Below are positions 48,501 through 57,878 of a DNA stretch of 60,941 nt, one piece after another. Position 1 is the stretch's first letter. Each line of letters begins with the position of its first letter. This DNA comes from an uncultured Saprospiraceae bacterium (GTDB lineage: Bacteria > Bacteroidota > Bacteroidia > Chitinophagales > Saprospiraceae). Position numbers and translations under genes: made by a program. The stretch spans positions 1 through 60,941 of the forward strand of contig CALFWZ010000045.1 in the NCBI GenBank assembly GCA_937928405.1, in the 5' to 3' direction. The notes under the pieces are model-generated. The model searched no databases. It was given only the letters and a program-made list of their open reading frames with translations, and was not told the origin of the DNA.

Positions 48501-49112
48501 CATCGAATAATCCACTGGATTGACAATCATATAGGCATCTAGATCGCCATCTAGATCGTAATCAAAAAAACTGGTGTGCATGATTTGACGTGGATCGTTG
48601 AGTCCGTATTCTTTTGCTTTTTCTACAAAAGTCTGATCTCCTTGATTTTCAAAATATAGATTGCTACGTTGTTCATCAGAACCAATTCCCGTTACACTTA
48701 TATAGATGTCGAGCCAACCATCTTGATTTAAATCAACCATCGAGGCACCGGAGCACCAACGATCCGTGGTTATACCAGCCGGCAGCGTAATATCCTCAAA
48801 ATTTAAATTTCCTTTATTCAAATAGAGTTTACTCGATACGCGGTTTCCACTAAAAAAAATATCCTCCAAGCCATCGTTATTAATATCTCCAACGGCTAGA
48901 CCACCACCCGTGTAAATATTCATAAAGGCATACATGTTGAAACTGTCATTCTCTTCGATAAGATTGACGAAATCGATTCCTGATTCTTCGGCAGAGAGGA
49001 GCTCAAAGACTTGATTGGTGGGGGTTTTATCTTGACATCCAGAGAGGAAAAGTATCAGCATTAAAAAGCTAGATAGTAGACCAATAAGCCATCTGCCTTT
49101 TACCAGCAACAT
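45582..49112 (-). CDS. FG-GAP/VCBS and ASPIC-UnbV repeat lipoprotein 1
   Basis: 1176 residues from the ATG at 49112; the TTG at 49160 would only lengthen the signal. Lipobox LFLSGC gives an acylated Cys at 26. Many calcium-binding FG-GAP repeats are seen (DINNDGLEDIFF, DLNQDGWLDIYIS, DYDNDGDRDLFI), with an ASPIC/UnbV domain in the middle (RGYASTVSGDIHFGLG). It should form two beta-propellers at the cell surface. In PULs of this group it may bind glycans alongside SusD; that is inference. A paralog of equal layout lies next upstream. Confidence 0.87.
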   Translation of the reverse strand: MLLVKGRWLIGLLSSFLMLILFLSGCQDKTPTNQVFELLSAEESGIDFVNLIEENDSFNMYAFMNIYTGGGLAVGDINNDGLEDIFFSGNRVSSKLYLNKGNLNFEDITLPAGITTDRWCSGASMVDLNQDGWLDIYISVTGIGSDEQRSNLYFENQGDQTFVEKAKEYGLNDPRQIMHTSFFDYDLDGDLDAYMIVNPVDYSMSNVNTVRPRLTNGESESTDRLYRNDGTRFTDVSEEAGILVEGYSLGIATTDINGDNWPDIYVSNDFLTNDILYLNNQDGTFTNQIDSLLDHTSFAGMGNDVSDINNDGQPDIVVVDMLPEDNFRRQLIIPSSSYDKFQLTQRMNYLPQYTRNTLQLNNGDGSFSEVGQLAGMDKTDWSWSSLLADYDNDGDRDLFITNGFLRDVGNLDYISYQRKNASPFGKKEAQHQARLKAIQDLGAAKIQNYVFENQGDLKFSNRSTDWGIPEKTCSNGAAFADLDKDGDLEMIINNVNDRAFVYENKTGSFSNHHFIKINLEGSSNNLNGIGSKITISTEDGIQYYQHNPYRGYASTVSGDIHFGLGENKVIKKIAIDWPDGKSEILENIPTDQTVTFQYKNAITNSKKTTTTTKHPLFTESILDLNFQHQEKEFVDFKVQPLLPHKHSQNGPGIATGDVNGDGLADFYVGGAADFSGQLFLQKPDSKFEKSTQEFDTKYEDMGSLFFDADGDKDLDLLVVSGGSHVLGEHDLYQDRFYENDGQGNFTRNENAIPNITASGASVQAADFDKDGDLDLFIAGRILPGSYPMPARSFLLRNDSQNGIPKFTDISKTVLPNEGVIGLVTQALWTDYDNDQWTDLLLVGEWMPITFIKNKKGHLDFESPVIIPQSSGWWNSVIGGDFDKDGDTDYIAGNLGLNARYQASPEKPVCVYANDYDKNGRIDPVICQYIGEENYIVHPRDLLIQQINAVRSRFKTYQEYGAAPFDKAFTKKELAEATVLKSETFASSFIQNLGDGKFELTPLPLEIQIAPLYGMSVDDVNEDGNLDILLVGNSFATEVSTGRYDAFKGAILAGDGTGNFSVLSGKVTGFYVKMDAKGLVKLQTANSQNLYLVTNNNGPLQGFKKVTKKQVKSIPLTEEDTHIMIEYENGNIRKQEIYFGNSYLSQSENKIDFGPEITSIDVYNIHGKKRTISREEI

Positions 49113-49214
49113 TGTCGGTAAAAAGGATTCTCTTTGTTGGTCTAAGATTCTTTTCTTCAAAAGAATGATTTTTTAGTTTATATAAAATGTCTAACTAAGC
49201 AAAGGAATGAATAG

Positions 49215-49288
49215 CAACTAAGTCACCAAGAGATTAAAGGTTTTTCCCTTTGAAAAAATCTTCGTGACCTTCGTGTTTTTGTGGCTAT
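49215..49288. repeat. Dispersed CACCAAG/CTTCGTG-type intergenic repeat inside the operon
   Basis: Reads CAACTAAGTCACCAAGAG ... AAATCTTCGTGACCTTCGTG ... TTTTTGTGGCTAT and is partly self-complementary (TCACCAAGA against TCTTCGTGA). Elements of this sort are scattered in many bacterial genomes as I recall. It fills most of the 213-bp space between the two VCBS genes. Confidence 0.6.
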
Positions 49289-49325
49289 ATGATTTATTCT
49301 TTTGTTTTTTCGTTTTTAATAAAAA

Positions 49326-52300
49326 TTACAATTTCCTGCTTTTTCCATTATCCTCAAATAGTTCTACCGCTGTTCCTTCTGGAATCATAAACCTCCTCGA
49401 AGACTGAGATAAATATCCACTTCCTCGATAAAATTCTATTTTATAGGATGCTCCGTTTGGCGGAGAAACGATGGCATAGGATTCATTGGCTGTCGGAGTA
49501 ATTACCTTGTTTTTTGAGGTCTTAGAAAAACTCCGAATCGTTGCTCGATTACGAGTAGCCAGCCAAGTGGTGGTACCGTCTTCTGTAATGATCTCGGCCA
49601 AAGCTTTTGCATCTTTATTAACAAAGAAACCAGATTCACTAACCGTTTGTGGTTGGAAATTTCCTTTGCCATTTCCAAGTAGTACAAGTCCTCGGGATGC
49701 ATCGTAACGACCTGCCATAATTTCGGTACTATAAGAATTTCCGACCATGATGATATCCATAAATCCATCTTGATTTAGGTCAGTTGTTTGCATGCCGTAC
49801 ATGGGCGCGACCTGTGCTTCGGTGGGTAAGGCGTGGAATTTGAAATTTCCGTTGCCTTGGTTTTCGATATAGCTGGTAGCGAATGTTTCACTTTTAAGGA
49901 GCAGTGCGTCCGAGAGTTCTGCCTTGGTAAATGACCGATCAAAAGGAGTACTTCCAAATGCTGTATAGGTTTTAAAACGAACCCGCATGGAGTTGATTTG
50001 CTTAATCAACATGTCTCTTGAATGTGCAATATAATTGGTGCCTTCCATATAATGACAAAGGACGGGATCGATGCGGCCATTTTTATCAAAGTCTTTTCCA
50101 TAGACACAAACAGGTTGGTCGGGCGAAGCTTGATATCGACTGTTTAATCCCAAATTTCCAGCGATATAATCCATGTCTCCGTCCTGATCAAAATCGGCAG
50201 CAGCGATGCTGTTCCACCAACCACCTGAATGAGCAATTTCTGTTTTGGTGAATTTTCCTTTATGGTTATTGAGAATTGTTAGTGGCATAAATTCACCGAC
50301 TAAAAATAGATCGCGATCGCCGTCGTTATCGGTATCAGTCCACAACGCTCCGCTGACCATTCCCAATTTTCCTTGCTCGGGTAATTGATTGGAGGCATCG
50401 ACGAATTTCACTTCACTATCTTTAGAATCGTTTCTTAATAAATAAGATTTTGGAGTGGTTGGATAGGCGCCTGGACGAACACGACCCGCCACAAATAAAT
50501 CTAAGTCTCCGTCCTGATCATAATCTGCGGCAGTTATAGATGCGCCGCTACTATTGACGACGGGCATTCCGTTGACGTGGGAGAAATTCCCTTTTCCATC
50601 GTTGAGGTAGAGACGGTCTTGATATTTTTCTTTTTGTCCTTGATAATTGGTTCCTCCGCTGGCGACATAGAGATCTAAATCTTGATCTTGATCGGCATCG
50701 AATAATAGCGCGCCCATATCGTGTAGTTCTGCGTCGGCTGGAAAATCTGTTTCTGTAAAAGTTCCACTTTCATTTTGTAAAAATATTTTACCATTGAATC
50801 CTGCGGAACCTCCGACAAAAAAGTCTTCTCGTCCATCTCCATTGATGTCGCCAACCGCCAGGCTTGGACCATTTTGAGAATGTTTATGTGGAAGAATAGG
50901 TTGTACCTTGAAGTCTACGAAATCTTTTTCTTGATGCACATAGTTTACGCCAAGGTCAGTGGCCGTCAGCATGGCTGCAGGGGATGGAATAGTGGTGATA
51001 TTTTTTTCTAGGTTCGGTTGATAGTCAATGGTTAAGGTTTGGTTGACAGTTAGGTTGGTTTGTAGTTGTTGGGAACCATCAGGCCAAGTGATGAGGAGAC
51101 TATCTACTTGGGTAATACCTCCAAGTCCAAAATGCTGGATGTTTTCAACCGTAGATAAATAACCACGATAAGGAGAGATAAAACGATATTGTTTTTTAGA
51201 ATTATAGATAAGTTGAATTTTCGCTCCGACTGCGTTAGCATTCCCCCTATTATTTCCATTTAATTTTATTCTCAAAAAATTGGAGGTATTCCGCAACGCT
51301 TCTGTATAAAGATTGTTTTGATAAACATAAGCTCTTTCATCAATATTATTAATCACCAAATCCAAATCACCATCGTTGTCAAAATCTGCATAAGCTGCTC
51401 CATTAGAATAAGTAGGTAAATCAAAACCCCAGTCTTCTGTTTTATTTTCAAAAGGAAATTCACCTTCGTTTTTAAACATAAAATTCGGCATCTTAATTTC
51501 TGGCATTTCTTTTAGTTTTGCCATCATTTTTTTTCGTTTAGATTCTTCCGTTCCAATAGCCGAAGAAGTAAGCTGACGACTAAAAGTCGCAAAATCCATA
51601 TTGGTAATATCTTGTCGATAGCCATTGGTCACAAATAAATCTTGCCAGCCATCATTGTCAAAATCTGCAAAGAGGGTACACCAACTCCAATCCGTTCGAT
51701 CGACTCCGGCGAGTTGTCCTACCTCACTAAAGGTTCCATTACCATTATTGACTTGCAGCGTGTTGCGAGCGTACTGCGGCTGATATCCACTTTCAATTCC
51801 TAGTTTAAATTTATCATAATTAAAAAAGCCAAACATGGATTTTTGGCGAGCATTGCTAGTCGGAAGCATATCAAGGACCATGATATCTGTATGGCCATCG
51901 TTGTTGAAGTCTTGCATGTCTATGCCCATTCCGTTACGGCTCGTATGTGAGAGATAATCGTCTATTTTGTCTGTAAAAGTTCCATCGCCATTATTGATGT
52001 AAATAATATCATTACTTAAAAAATCATTGGCCACGTAAATGTCTGTTTTGTTGTCATTATTTAAATCACAAAGCGCGACTCCAAGTCCGTATCCTTCGAT
52101 TTGAATGCCTGCCTCCGCTGAAACATTGGTGAAAGTTTGGTCACCATTATTCCGGTAAAGTCGATCGGTATTCGGTGCCTGACCGTTGATGCGACGGGGA
52201 CGGAAATCTGTCCAGTTATAGGGATCTAATTCCGTGGTAAGCAGATAGAGATCGAGGTCGCCATCTTGGTCATAATCCAAAAAGGCTGCATTGATACTAT

Positions 52301-52811
52301 AGCCTGAATCATCTAATCCATAGGCTGCTGCTGCTTCCGTGAACGTATTGTTTTTTTGGTTGATGTAGAGTAGGTTGGCTCTTTTGTCTTTTTCGGTGGA
52401 GAGTCCGCCCACGCAGATATAAATGTCCGGCCAGCCGTCCTGGTTGATATCCGTCACGACGGCACCGCTGGCCCATTTGCCGGAAGTATTTATTTGGGAG
52501 GCAGCGGTAATATCTTTAAATTTTAAGTTGCCCTCGTTAAGATACAGGGCAGAAGGTTTCATATTGGCTGTAAAAAAAATATCGGAAAGGCCGTCTTGGT
52601 TGAAATCTGCTACGGCAACGCCACTGCCATTAAATAGATATTCGAAGCTAACGGCGATGAGCGAGTCAGCGTTGGAAAGGTCATTGGAAAAATCAATGCC
52701 AGACTGCGCTGCGGAGAGCAATTGGAACCGAGTATTAGACTTATCTTTTCCGCAACTGCTGAAAAAAATAAGGGTAATGAAAAAGAGCGCAGAGTTTAAG
52801 ATTCGGTTCAT
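49326..52811 (-). CDS. FG-GAP/VCBS and ASPIC-UnbV repeat lipoprotein 2
   Basis: 1161 residues from the ATG at 52811, which gives a clean lipoprotein signal (LFFITLIFFSSC); the ATG at 52859 adds only a hydrophobic fragment. Layout as in its neighbour: FG-GAP repeats (DFNQDGLSDIFF, DINQDGWPDIYI), ASPIC/UnbV (RGYLSTVENIQHFGLG), more repeats, and the shared segment VDFKVQPILPHKHSQNGP. The two proteins are clearly paralogs by tandem duplication. It is third in the PUL, after susD. Confidence 0.87.
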   Translation of the reverse strand: MNRILNSALFFITLIFFSSCGKDKSNTRFQLLSAAQSGIDFSNDLSNADSLIAVSFEYLFNGSGVAVADFNQDGLSDIFFTANMKPSALYLNEGNLKFKDITAASQINTSGKWASGAVVTDINQDGWPDIYICVGGLSTEKDKRANLLYINQKNNTFTEAAAAYGLDDSGYSINAAFLDYDQDGDLDLYLLTTELDPYNWTDFRPRRINGQAPNTDRLYRNNGDQTFTNVSAEAGIQIEGYGLGVALCDLNNDNKTDIYVANDFLSNDIIYINNGDGTFTDKIDDYLSHTSRNGMGIDMQDFNNDGHTDIMVLDMLPTSNARQKSMFGFFNYDKFKLGIESGYQPQYARNTLQVNNGNGTFSEVGQLAGVDRTDWSWCTLFADFDNDGWQDLFVTNGYRQDITNMDFATFSRQLTSSAIGTEESKRKKMMAKLKEMPEIKMPNFMFKNEGEFPFENKTEDWGFDLPTYSNGAAYADFDNDGDLDLVINNIDERAYVYQNNLYTEALRNTSNFLRIKLNGNNRGNANAVGAKIQLIYNSKKQYRFISPYRGYLSTVENIQHFGLGGITQVDSLLITWPDGSQQLQTNLTVNQTLTIDYQPNLEKNITTIPSPAAMLTATDLGVNYVHQEKDFVDFKVQPILPHKHSQNGPSLAVGDINGDGREDFFVGGSAGFNGKIFLQNESGTFTETDFPADAELHDMGALLFDADQDQDLDLYVASGGTNYQGQKEKYQDRLYLNDGKGNFSHVNGMPVVNSSGASITAADYDQDGDLDLFVAGRVRPGAYPTTPKSYLLRNDSKDSEVKFVDASNQLPEQGKLGMVSGALWTDTDNDGDRDLFLVGEFMPLTILNNHKGKFTKTEIAHSGGWWNSIAAADFDQDGDMDYIAGNLGLNSRYQASPDQPVCVYGKDFDKNGRIDPVLCHYMEGTNYIAHSRDMLIKQINSMRVRFKTYTAFGSTPFDRSFTKAELSDALLLKSETFATSYIENQGNGNFKFHALPTEAQVAPMYGMQTTDLNQDGFMDIIMVGNSYSTEIMAGRYDASRGLVLLGNGKGNFQPQTVSESGFFVNKDAKALAEIITEDGTTTWLATRNRATIRSFSKTSKNKVITPTANESYAIVSPPNGASYKIEFYRGSGYLSQSSRRFMIPEGTAVELFEDNGKSRKL

Positions 52812-52928
52812 ACTAAGATCGTAAAATAGCGGAGTATTATTGGTAAAAATAAGACTCAACTTCAGTAAGTCAGCGCCGAAACACAGCCCCCTGAAATTGA
52901 GTCTAGTAATAAAAAATTGACTTCTGAT

Positions 52929-54479
52929 TTATTCTACCTGATTTAAGGTTCCACCACCTCGGTCAATCTCAGATTGTGGCAGTGGGAAAATAGCAGGAAA
53001 ATCTCCTCTCGTACCCCAAGTTTTAAAATCAATACCTTGGGCATCAAAGACTTCTTCAGCAATATTCCAACGAACAAGATCAAATAAGCGATGGCCTTCA
53101 AAAGCAAATTCCACGCGACGTTCTTGTTGAAGGGCTGCTACTAAATCATCACCAATTCCGATGGGCGTACAAGTAGGACAACCTCTTAGTCGAACTTCGT
53201 TCATCAAGTCAACGATGGTTTGTGCGTCTCCATTACTGAAAGCAAGTGCCTCTGCGTACATCAAGATTACATCTGCAAAACGCATTACCCGTTCGTTGTT
53301 GTAATCAATAGCGAAGTTAACAGGATTCATTTTTGCGACGTTAAGTCCACGGTATTTACGCATGGTAGCACCAGTCTCAGACCAAGCCGCGCTATAGGGT
53401 TCTGCTACACCCGCAGCATAATACGTGTCCCCATCAGTATAGATGGTCGCATCTTTACGCGTATCACCATCTTCGAACGCTTCGATCAATTCCGTCGTAG
53501 GAACGTTAATTCCTAGTCCTCCACCGGGAGCACCACGACCAGCATCTTGCCACCAAGCACGCATGATTCCCTGAGAAGCTTTAAAGTTTTCAGAATGGTT
53601 GTCATCTAATACCCAACCGTTATCATCTGAGTTTGAAGCATATTGTAGTTCAAAAACAGATTCAGCATTATTCTCTTGGTCAAATGCAAATACATCTTCG
53701 TAAGCACTCATTAAGCTAAATGGTCCCATGCTGTACACTTCCTCTAAAGCGGTTACCGCCGCTGGGTAGTTTTTCGCATAAAGATTTACTTTACCAGTAT
53801 AAGCTTTAGCCGCCCAAGCGGTGGCACGACCTAAATTACCATCGTCCCAAGCTTCGGGTAGGCCAGCGGCAGCAGCTTGAAAATCAGCCAAAATCGCGGT
53901 TACCATTTCTTCTGGTGTAGCGTTCGGTAAGGCGATATCATTAATATCTCTTCTAACGGTTAAGGCAATTGGTGCTTGACCACCCCAGAACTTATAAGCT
54001 TGGAAGTGGAACCAACCTCGTAAGAATTTGGCTTCTGCTTCAAACGACGTTTTTTCGTCAGCAGTTAATTCAGTTTCTCCCGTTAATTTATCAAGTACCA
54101 AGTTAGCTCGGAATATCCCTTGATAGATATGAGTGAAGATGGACTGAAAAGCCTTATCGCTCGGTGTAAAGGTAAAGTTGTCCATGGTTTGATTGGTGGC
54201 ACAACTACCTAATTGTTGGTCGTCAAAAGTAATATCATCGGTGGTCATTAAGGTAAGTTTCCACCACTCGGCACACTCTCCAAGATTCTCTGTACTCGTT
54301 CCATTAAAACTTTGAATGGAAGAATAAGAGGCTAGGATGGCACCTCGGAAATCCGAAGAGGTTTTATAAAATGCCTCTTCAGTAATCGCATCTAAAGGCT
54401 GTAGATCGAGATCATTACAATTTGTAAAGATCGCAGAGCTACCCAATGCGAGTAAGAAGATTAAAAGTTTATTTTTCAT
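52929..54479 (-). CDS. susD: SusD/RagB-family outer-membrane glycan-binding lipoprotein
   Basis: 516 residues from the ATG at 54479. The lipobox ends at C21 (AIFTNC). Typical SusD features: LQPLDAITEEAFYKTSSDF near the N-terminus, the TPR-like helices (KFLRGWFHFQAYKFWGG), VMRFADVILMYAEAL in the C-terminal half, and the end FPLPQSEIDRGGGTLNQVE. It binds the glycan at the surface and works as the lid of the SusC transporter. It follows susC after 36 bp. Confidence 0.95.
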   Translation of the reverse strand: MKNKLLIFLLALGSSAIFTNCNDLDLQPLDAITEEAFYKTSSDFRGAILASYSSIQSFNGTSTENLGECAEWWKLTLMTTDDITFDDQQLGSCATNQTMDNFTFTPSDKAFQSIFTHIYQGIFRANLVLDKLTGETELTADEKTSFEAEAKFLRGWFHFQAYKFWGGQAPIALTVRRDINDIALPNATPEEMVTAILADFQAAAAGLPEAWDDGNLGRATAWAAKAYTGKVNLYAKNYPAAVTALEEVYSMGPFSLMSAYEDVFAFDQENNAESVFELQYASNSDDNGWVLDDNHSENFKASQGIMRAWWQDAGRGAPGGGLGINVPTTELIEAFEDGDTRKDATIYTDGDTYYAAGVAEPYSAAWSETGATMRKYRGLNVAKMNPVNFAIDYNNERVMRFADVILMYAEALAFSNGDAQTIVDLMNEVRLRGCPTCTPIGIGDDLVAALQQERRVEFAFEGHRLFDLVRWNIAEEVFDAQGIDFKTWGTRGDFPAIFPLPQSEIDRGGGTLNQVE

Positions 54480-54515
54480 AATAAAAATTTTATACAAAAT
54501 AATTAAAATTCGTGA

Positions 54516-57500
54516 TTAAAATGACACTCTAGCACCGAATTGTACAATTCTTGGTGCAGGGGTAAATCCATCATCTTGTCCAGAAGCAAGTGGCTGCTCT
54601 CCTTTTTGGAAGCTGAATCCACGAGTTACCTCAGGATCAAGTCCTGTGTAGTTTGTAAATGTAGCTAAGTTAGTTGCTGAGACGTAAAGTCGTAATCCTT
54701 GAACAAATCCGTTGGCAAAACTCTGAATTGCTTTGCTTCCAAAAGTATATCCAATCTGGATATTTTGTAGACGTAGATAATTGGCACTTTCTACCCATCG
54801 ATCAGAAAAACGGTTATTATTATTTGGATCAGCAGAAGTGGCACGTGGTACCTTATTAGATGGGTTGGAAGAAGTCCAACGATCTGCCACGGTAGCAAAT
54901 TGGTTACCTAATCCAGTCATAGATTCCATGGTGCGACGTACATTATTGAATACGCTTAGACCAGCGGCACCTTGCATGAAAATACCAATGTCAAATCCAC
55001 CATAATCAAATCCAAGGTTTAGTCCGTAAAATACGGATGGTTGAGGAGAGCCTAGATTAACACGATCTAATGGTGTAATCTCGCCGTCTCCGTTGGTATC
55101 AACGAAACGAACATCTCCAGCTTGTCGACCGGAAGAAAGTTCATCTTCTGGACCTGCCGCAGCTTCCGCGTCAGTTTGGTAGATTCCATCTGTCTGATAA
55201 CCGAAGAAATGACCAATAGATTCACCTACTTGTGTACGGTGTGTTTGGTTACCAAAATAACCACTGATGATTGGTGTTTTGTTATCTCCTAATTCTATCA
55301 CCTCATTCTTTACATAAGTTAGGTTACCAGAAATATTGTATCCTAATTTACCTGCACGATCTTGGTATAAGGCAGAAATTTCAACACCTGTGTTCTTTAC
55401 TCGACCAGCATTCACATCTGGTGGTAATAAGAAACCAGAAACAGCAGAAATTGGCACTCCAACTAGAATGTCAGAAGTTTCTTTCTGGAAGAAGTCAACA
55501 CTCATATCTACTTTACCTTCTAATAGACGAACATCTAAACCAACACCCGTTTGTGTACTGGTTTCCCATTTTAGATTTGGATTGGAGAATACGAATGGAG
55601 TCGGAGCCGCTGTGACTGCTTGAGAAGCGCCTAAAGGATAAAGAGAAGTCAGACCTAACGTACTTAGGTAGGCAAAGTTAGTACCCGTAAATTGGTTGCC
55701 AGATTGTCCCCAAGCGAGTCTTAGTTTTACTTCATCAAATAAGTCACTATCTTTTAAGAAGTCTTCTTCGGTTAATCTCCAACCTACAGAAACGGATGGA
55801 AAGAATTGACTACGATTATCTTTTGAAAAACGAGAAGTTGCATCTAATCGACCATTCACGGTGATTAAATATTTTCGGTTATAACTATAGGCAATACGTC
55901 CAAGAAAACCTCTTAGTGCCCACTGATCTGCTTCTTGACCTACGGCAGAAGTGGCGGCAGTATTAACAAGCGTAACGGCAGGACTTAAGAATCCACGACC
56001 TTGTCCACGTAGACGGTCAAACTCAAAGTTTGTTTCCTCGTGTCCAAGTACCACTGTTAAATCGTGTACATCAAAGCTATTGGTGTAAGTCAACGTATTG
56101 GCAATATTGGTAGTTAATTCAGTAGGTTTAGAAACTACTTTTAGAATAGAACTATTATTGGCATTTCCAAAATTATAAATTCCATTAAACCAAGAACCTT
56201 GACCAATAGAATAATCCAAACCAAACTGAGTTTTGAATTTTAAATTTTTCATCAGTTCTAATTCACCATACACACTACCTAAAATACGACGAGTGTTTAC
56301 CCGCGTTTCGTTGTTAGCTAAATCATTTACCCCAACAATCTGTGTGGCAGATCCAGCGGCATCACCAGCATTACTAGCATCGATAACGCTATAGTCTCCG
56401 TTGGCATCAAAGATAGGAATGAAGGGTGCATTTTGAGCTGCTGTAAAGGCAGGAGCACGACCAGGCTCAGATTGAACTAAACGATCTGTAAAGGCAATGT
56501 TGACGGACTGGCCCACTTTAATTCGATCTCCTACTTTGATGTCGGCGTTTGCTTTCACAGAGTAGCGTTCAAAAGCAGTGGCCAATTCGATACCATCTTG
56601 CTTGAAGTATCCACCTGAAATATTGAAATTCATGCGTTCTGTACCACCACTGGCAGAGATATTATGACTTTGCATACCGGCTGTACCAAATACAGCATCT
56701 TGCCAATCTACATTTGGGCTATTTGCAAAAGCACTAAAATCACGACCGAGTTCTGACTGTAAAGCCACGTATTCTCCAACGTCTAAAACGTCTAGGGTTT
56801 TACGAACACTTTGGATACCAAAATAACCATCATAAGTCATATTGGTACGACCTTCTTTACCACGCTTAGTGGTAACGATGATTACTCCATTGGCAGCACG
56901 TGCACCATAGATGGCCGCAGCAGAAGCATCTTTTAGTACATCAATAGATTCGATGTCACTTGGGTTGATGCCAACAAGTGGATTACTTTCTGTATTGGCA
57001 GCCGTGTTGACGGTAATGTTGGTTGTCTGAACGATCGGCACTCCATCGACCACCCAGAGTGGTTGGTTATTACCAGTGGTTCCGACACCACGGATACGGA
57101 CGTTGATGGGAGAACCAGGGGCACCACTACGATTAGATAATTGTACACCAGAAAGACGACCACGTAAGGCTTGATCGGCGGTTAGTACTGGCGTAGCAGA
57201 AATTTCTTCTGCACTAATGGAGCCTACGGCTCCCGTCAAATCGACTTTCCGCTGGGTACCAAATCCAACAACGACTACCTCGTCGAGTTCTAGTCCTTCT
57301 TTCATAACAATATCGATCGTTGAGCGACCGTCCACGGCTACTTCTTGCGGTGTATAACCGGTGTAACTGAATATTAGGATCGCACCATCGGCTACTTTGA
57401 GGGTATACTTCCCTTCAATATCGGTAACGGTACCATTGGTTGTACCTTTTTCGACGATGTTTACACCGATGAGACCATCTCCTAGATCATCCTTGACGAC

Positions 57501-57638
57501 ACCAGATACCTGTGCAAAAGCAGAAGCGGTTAGGAAGAAAAATAGGAGGGGTAGTACTACGTTTTTTGAAAAATTATGCAAGTGGAACCGGGTAAGCAAC
57601 CGGGGCCAACGAACATTTTGGTAGTTCTGATTTTTCAT
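54516..57638 (-). CDS. susC: SusC/RagA-family TonB-dependent transporter
   Basis: 1040 residues. A signal peptide (about 28-43, LPLLFFFLTASAFA) sits behind a longer charged N-terminus. A carboxypeptidase-regulatory-like domain follows (VSGVVKDDLGDGLIGVNIVE), then DEVVVVGFGTQRKVDLTGAV and the plug (VRIRGVGTTGNNQPLWVVDG, SAAAIYGARAANGVIIVTT). A 22-strand barrel ends in VQFGARVSF with terminal Phe. It imports oligosaccharides across the outer membrane, driven by TonB. First gene of the eight-gene PUL. Confidence 0.95.
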   Translation of the reverse strand: MKNQNYQNVRWPRLLTRFHLHNFSKNVVLPLLFFFLTASAFAQVSGVVKDDLGDGLIGVNIVEKGTTNGTVTDIEGKYTLKVADGAILIFSYTGYTPQEVAVDGRSTIDIVMKEGLELDEVVVVGFGTQRKVDLTGAVGSISAEEISATPVLTADQALRGRLSGVQLSNRSGAPGSPINVRIRGVGTTGNNQPLWVVDGVPIVQTTNITVNTAANTESNPLVGINPSDIESIDVLKDASAAAIYGARAANGVIIVTTKRGKEGRTNMTYDGYFGIQSVRKTLDVLDVGEYVALQSELGRDFSAFANSPNVDWQDAVFGTAGMQSHNISASGGTERMNFNISGGYFKQDGIELATAFERYSVKANADIKVGDRIKVGQSVNIAFTDRLVQSEPGRAPAFTAAQNAPFIPIFDANGDYSVIDASNAGDAAGSATQIVGVNDLANNETRVNTRRILGSVYGELELMKNLKFKTQFGLDYSIGQGSWFNGIYNFGNANNSSILKVVSKPTELTTNIANTLTYTNSFDVHDLTVVLGHEETNFEFDRLRGQGRGFLSPAVTLVNTAATSAVGQEADQWALRGFLGRIAYSYNRKYLITVNGRLDATSRFSKDNRSQFFPSVSVGWRLTEEDFLKDSDLFDEVKLRLAWGQSGNQFTGTNFAYLSTLGLTSLYPLGASQAVTAAPTPFVFSNPNLKWETSTQTGVGLDVRLLEGKVDMSVDFFQKETSDILVGVPISAVSGFLLPPDVNAGRVKNTGVEISALYQDRAGKLGYNISGNLTYVKNEVIELGDNKTPIISGYFGNQTHRTQVGESIGHFFGYQTDGIYQTDAEAAAGPEDELSSGRQAGDVRFVDTNGDGEITPLDRVNLGSPQPSVFYGLNLGFDYGGFDIGIFMQGAAGLSVFNNVRRTMESMTGLGNQFATVADRWTSSNPSNKVPRATSADPNNNNRFSDRWVESANYLRLQNIQIGYTFGSKAIQSFANGFVQGLRLYVSATNLATFTNYTGLDPEVTRGFSFQKGEQPLASGQDDGFTPAPRIVQFGARVSF

Positions 57639-57664
57639 TAATTATTGTTTTTTTTGAATAATAA

Positions 57665-57729
57665 CAACCTTTTAGAAGGTTGCTGTTGGTTTAAATTAAT
57701 CTGAGCTAAGTAGGGATGTCCACTTAGCT
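57665..57729 (-). promoter_or_regulatory. Two hairpins in the susC leader
   Basis: CAACCTT/AAGGTTG (57665-57671, 57676-57682) with a TTAG loop, and AGCTAAGT/ACTTAGCT (57704-57711, 57722-57729) with 10 bases between. Both are perfect. They lie 27-91 bp before the susC start and could be leader structure or an operator for the GntR regulator. Confidence 0.45.
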
Positions 57730-57810
57730 GATTCTTACTGATTAAGAGGCCTAACTATTTTTAATTAATCCTCAATCAAATTGGTTAGATAAAATAGGTT
57801 TGTTTTTCAA

Positions 57811-57828
57811 TTCATACATTTCATACAT
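57811..57828 (-). promoter_or_regulatory. Tandem 9-bp repeat in the susC-gntR interval
   Basis: TTCATACAT occurs twice in direct succession (57811-57819 and 57820-57828). It lies about 170 bp before the susC start and 50 bp after gntR, a possible activator or repressor site. The surrounding 240 bp contain no gene. Confidence 0.4.
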
Positions 57829-57878
57829 TTTAGGAGTTAGTAAATTTGATTTATTAAAAAAAGCATAGTTAGTTCACA

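Noticed and set aside
52423..52824. 133-codon plus-strand frame
   Set aside because: Antisense to the N-terminus of the second VCBS lipoprotein.
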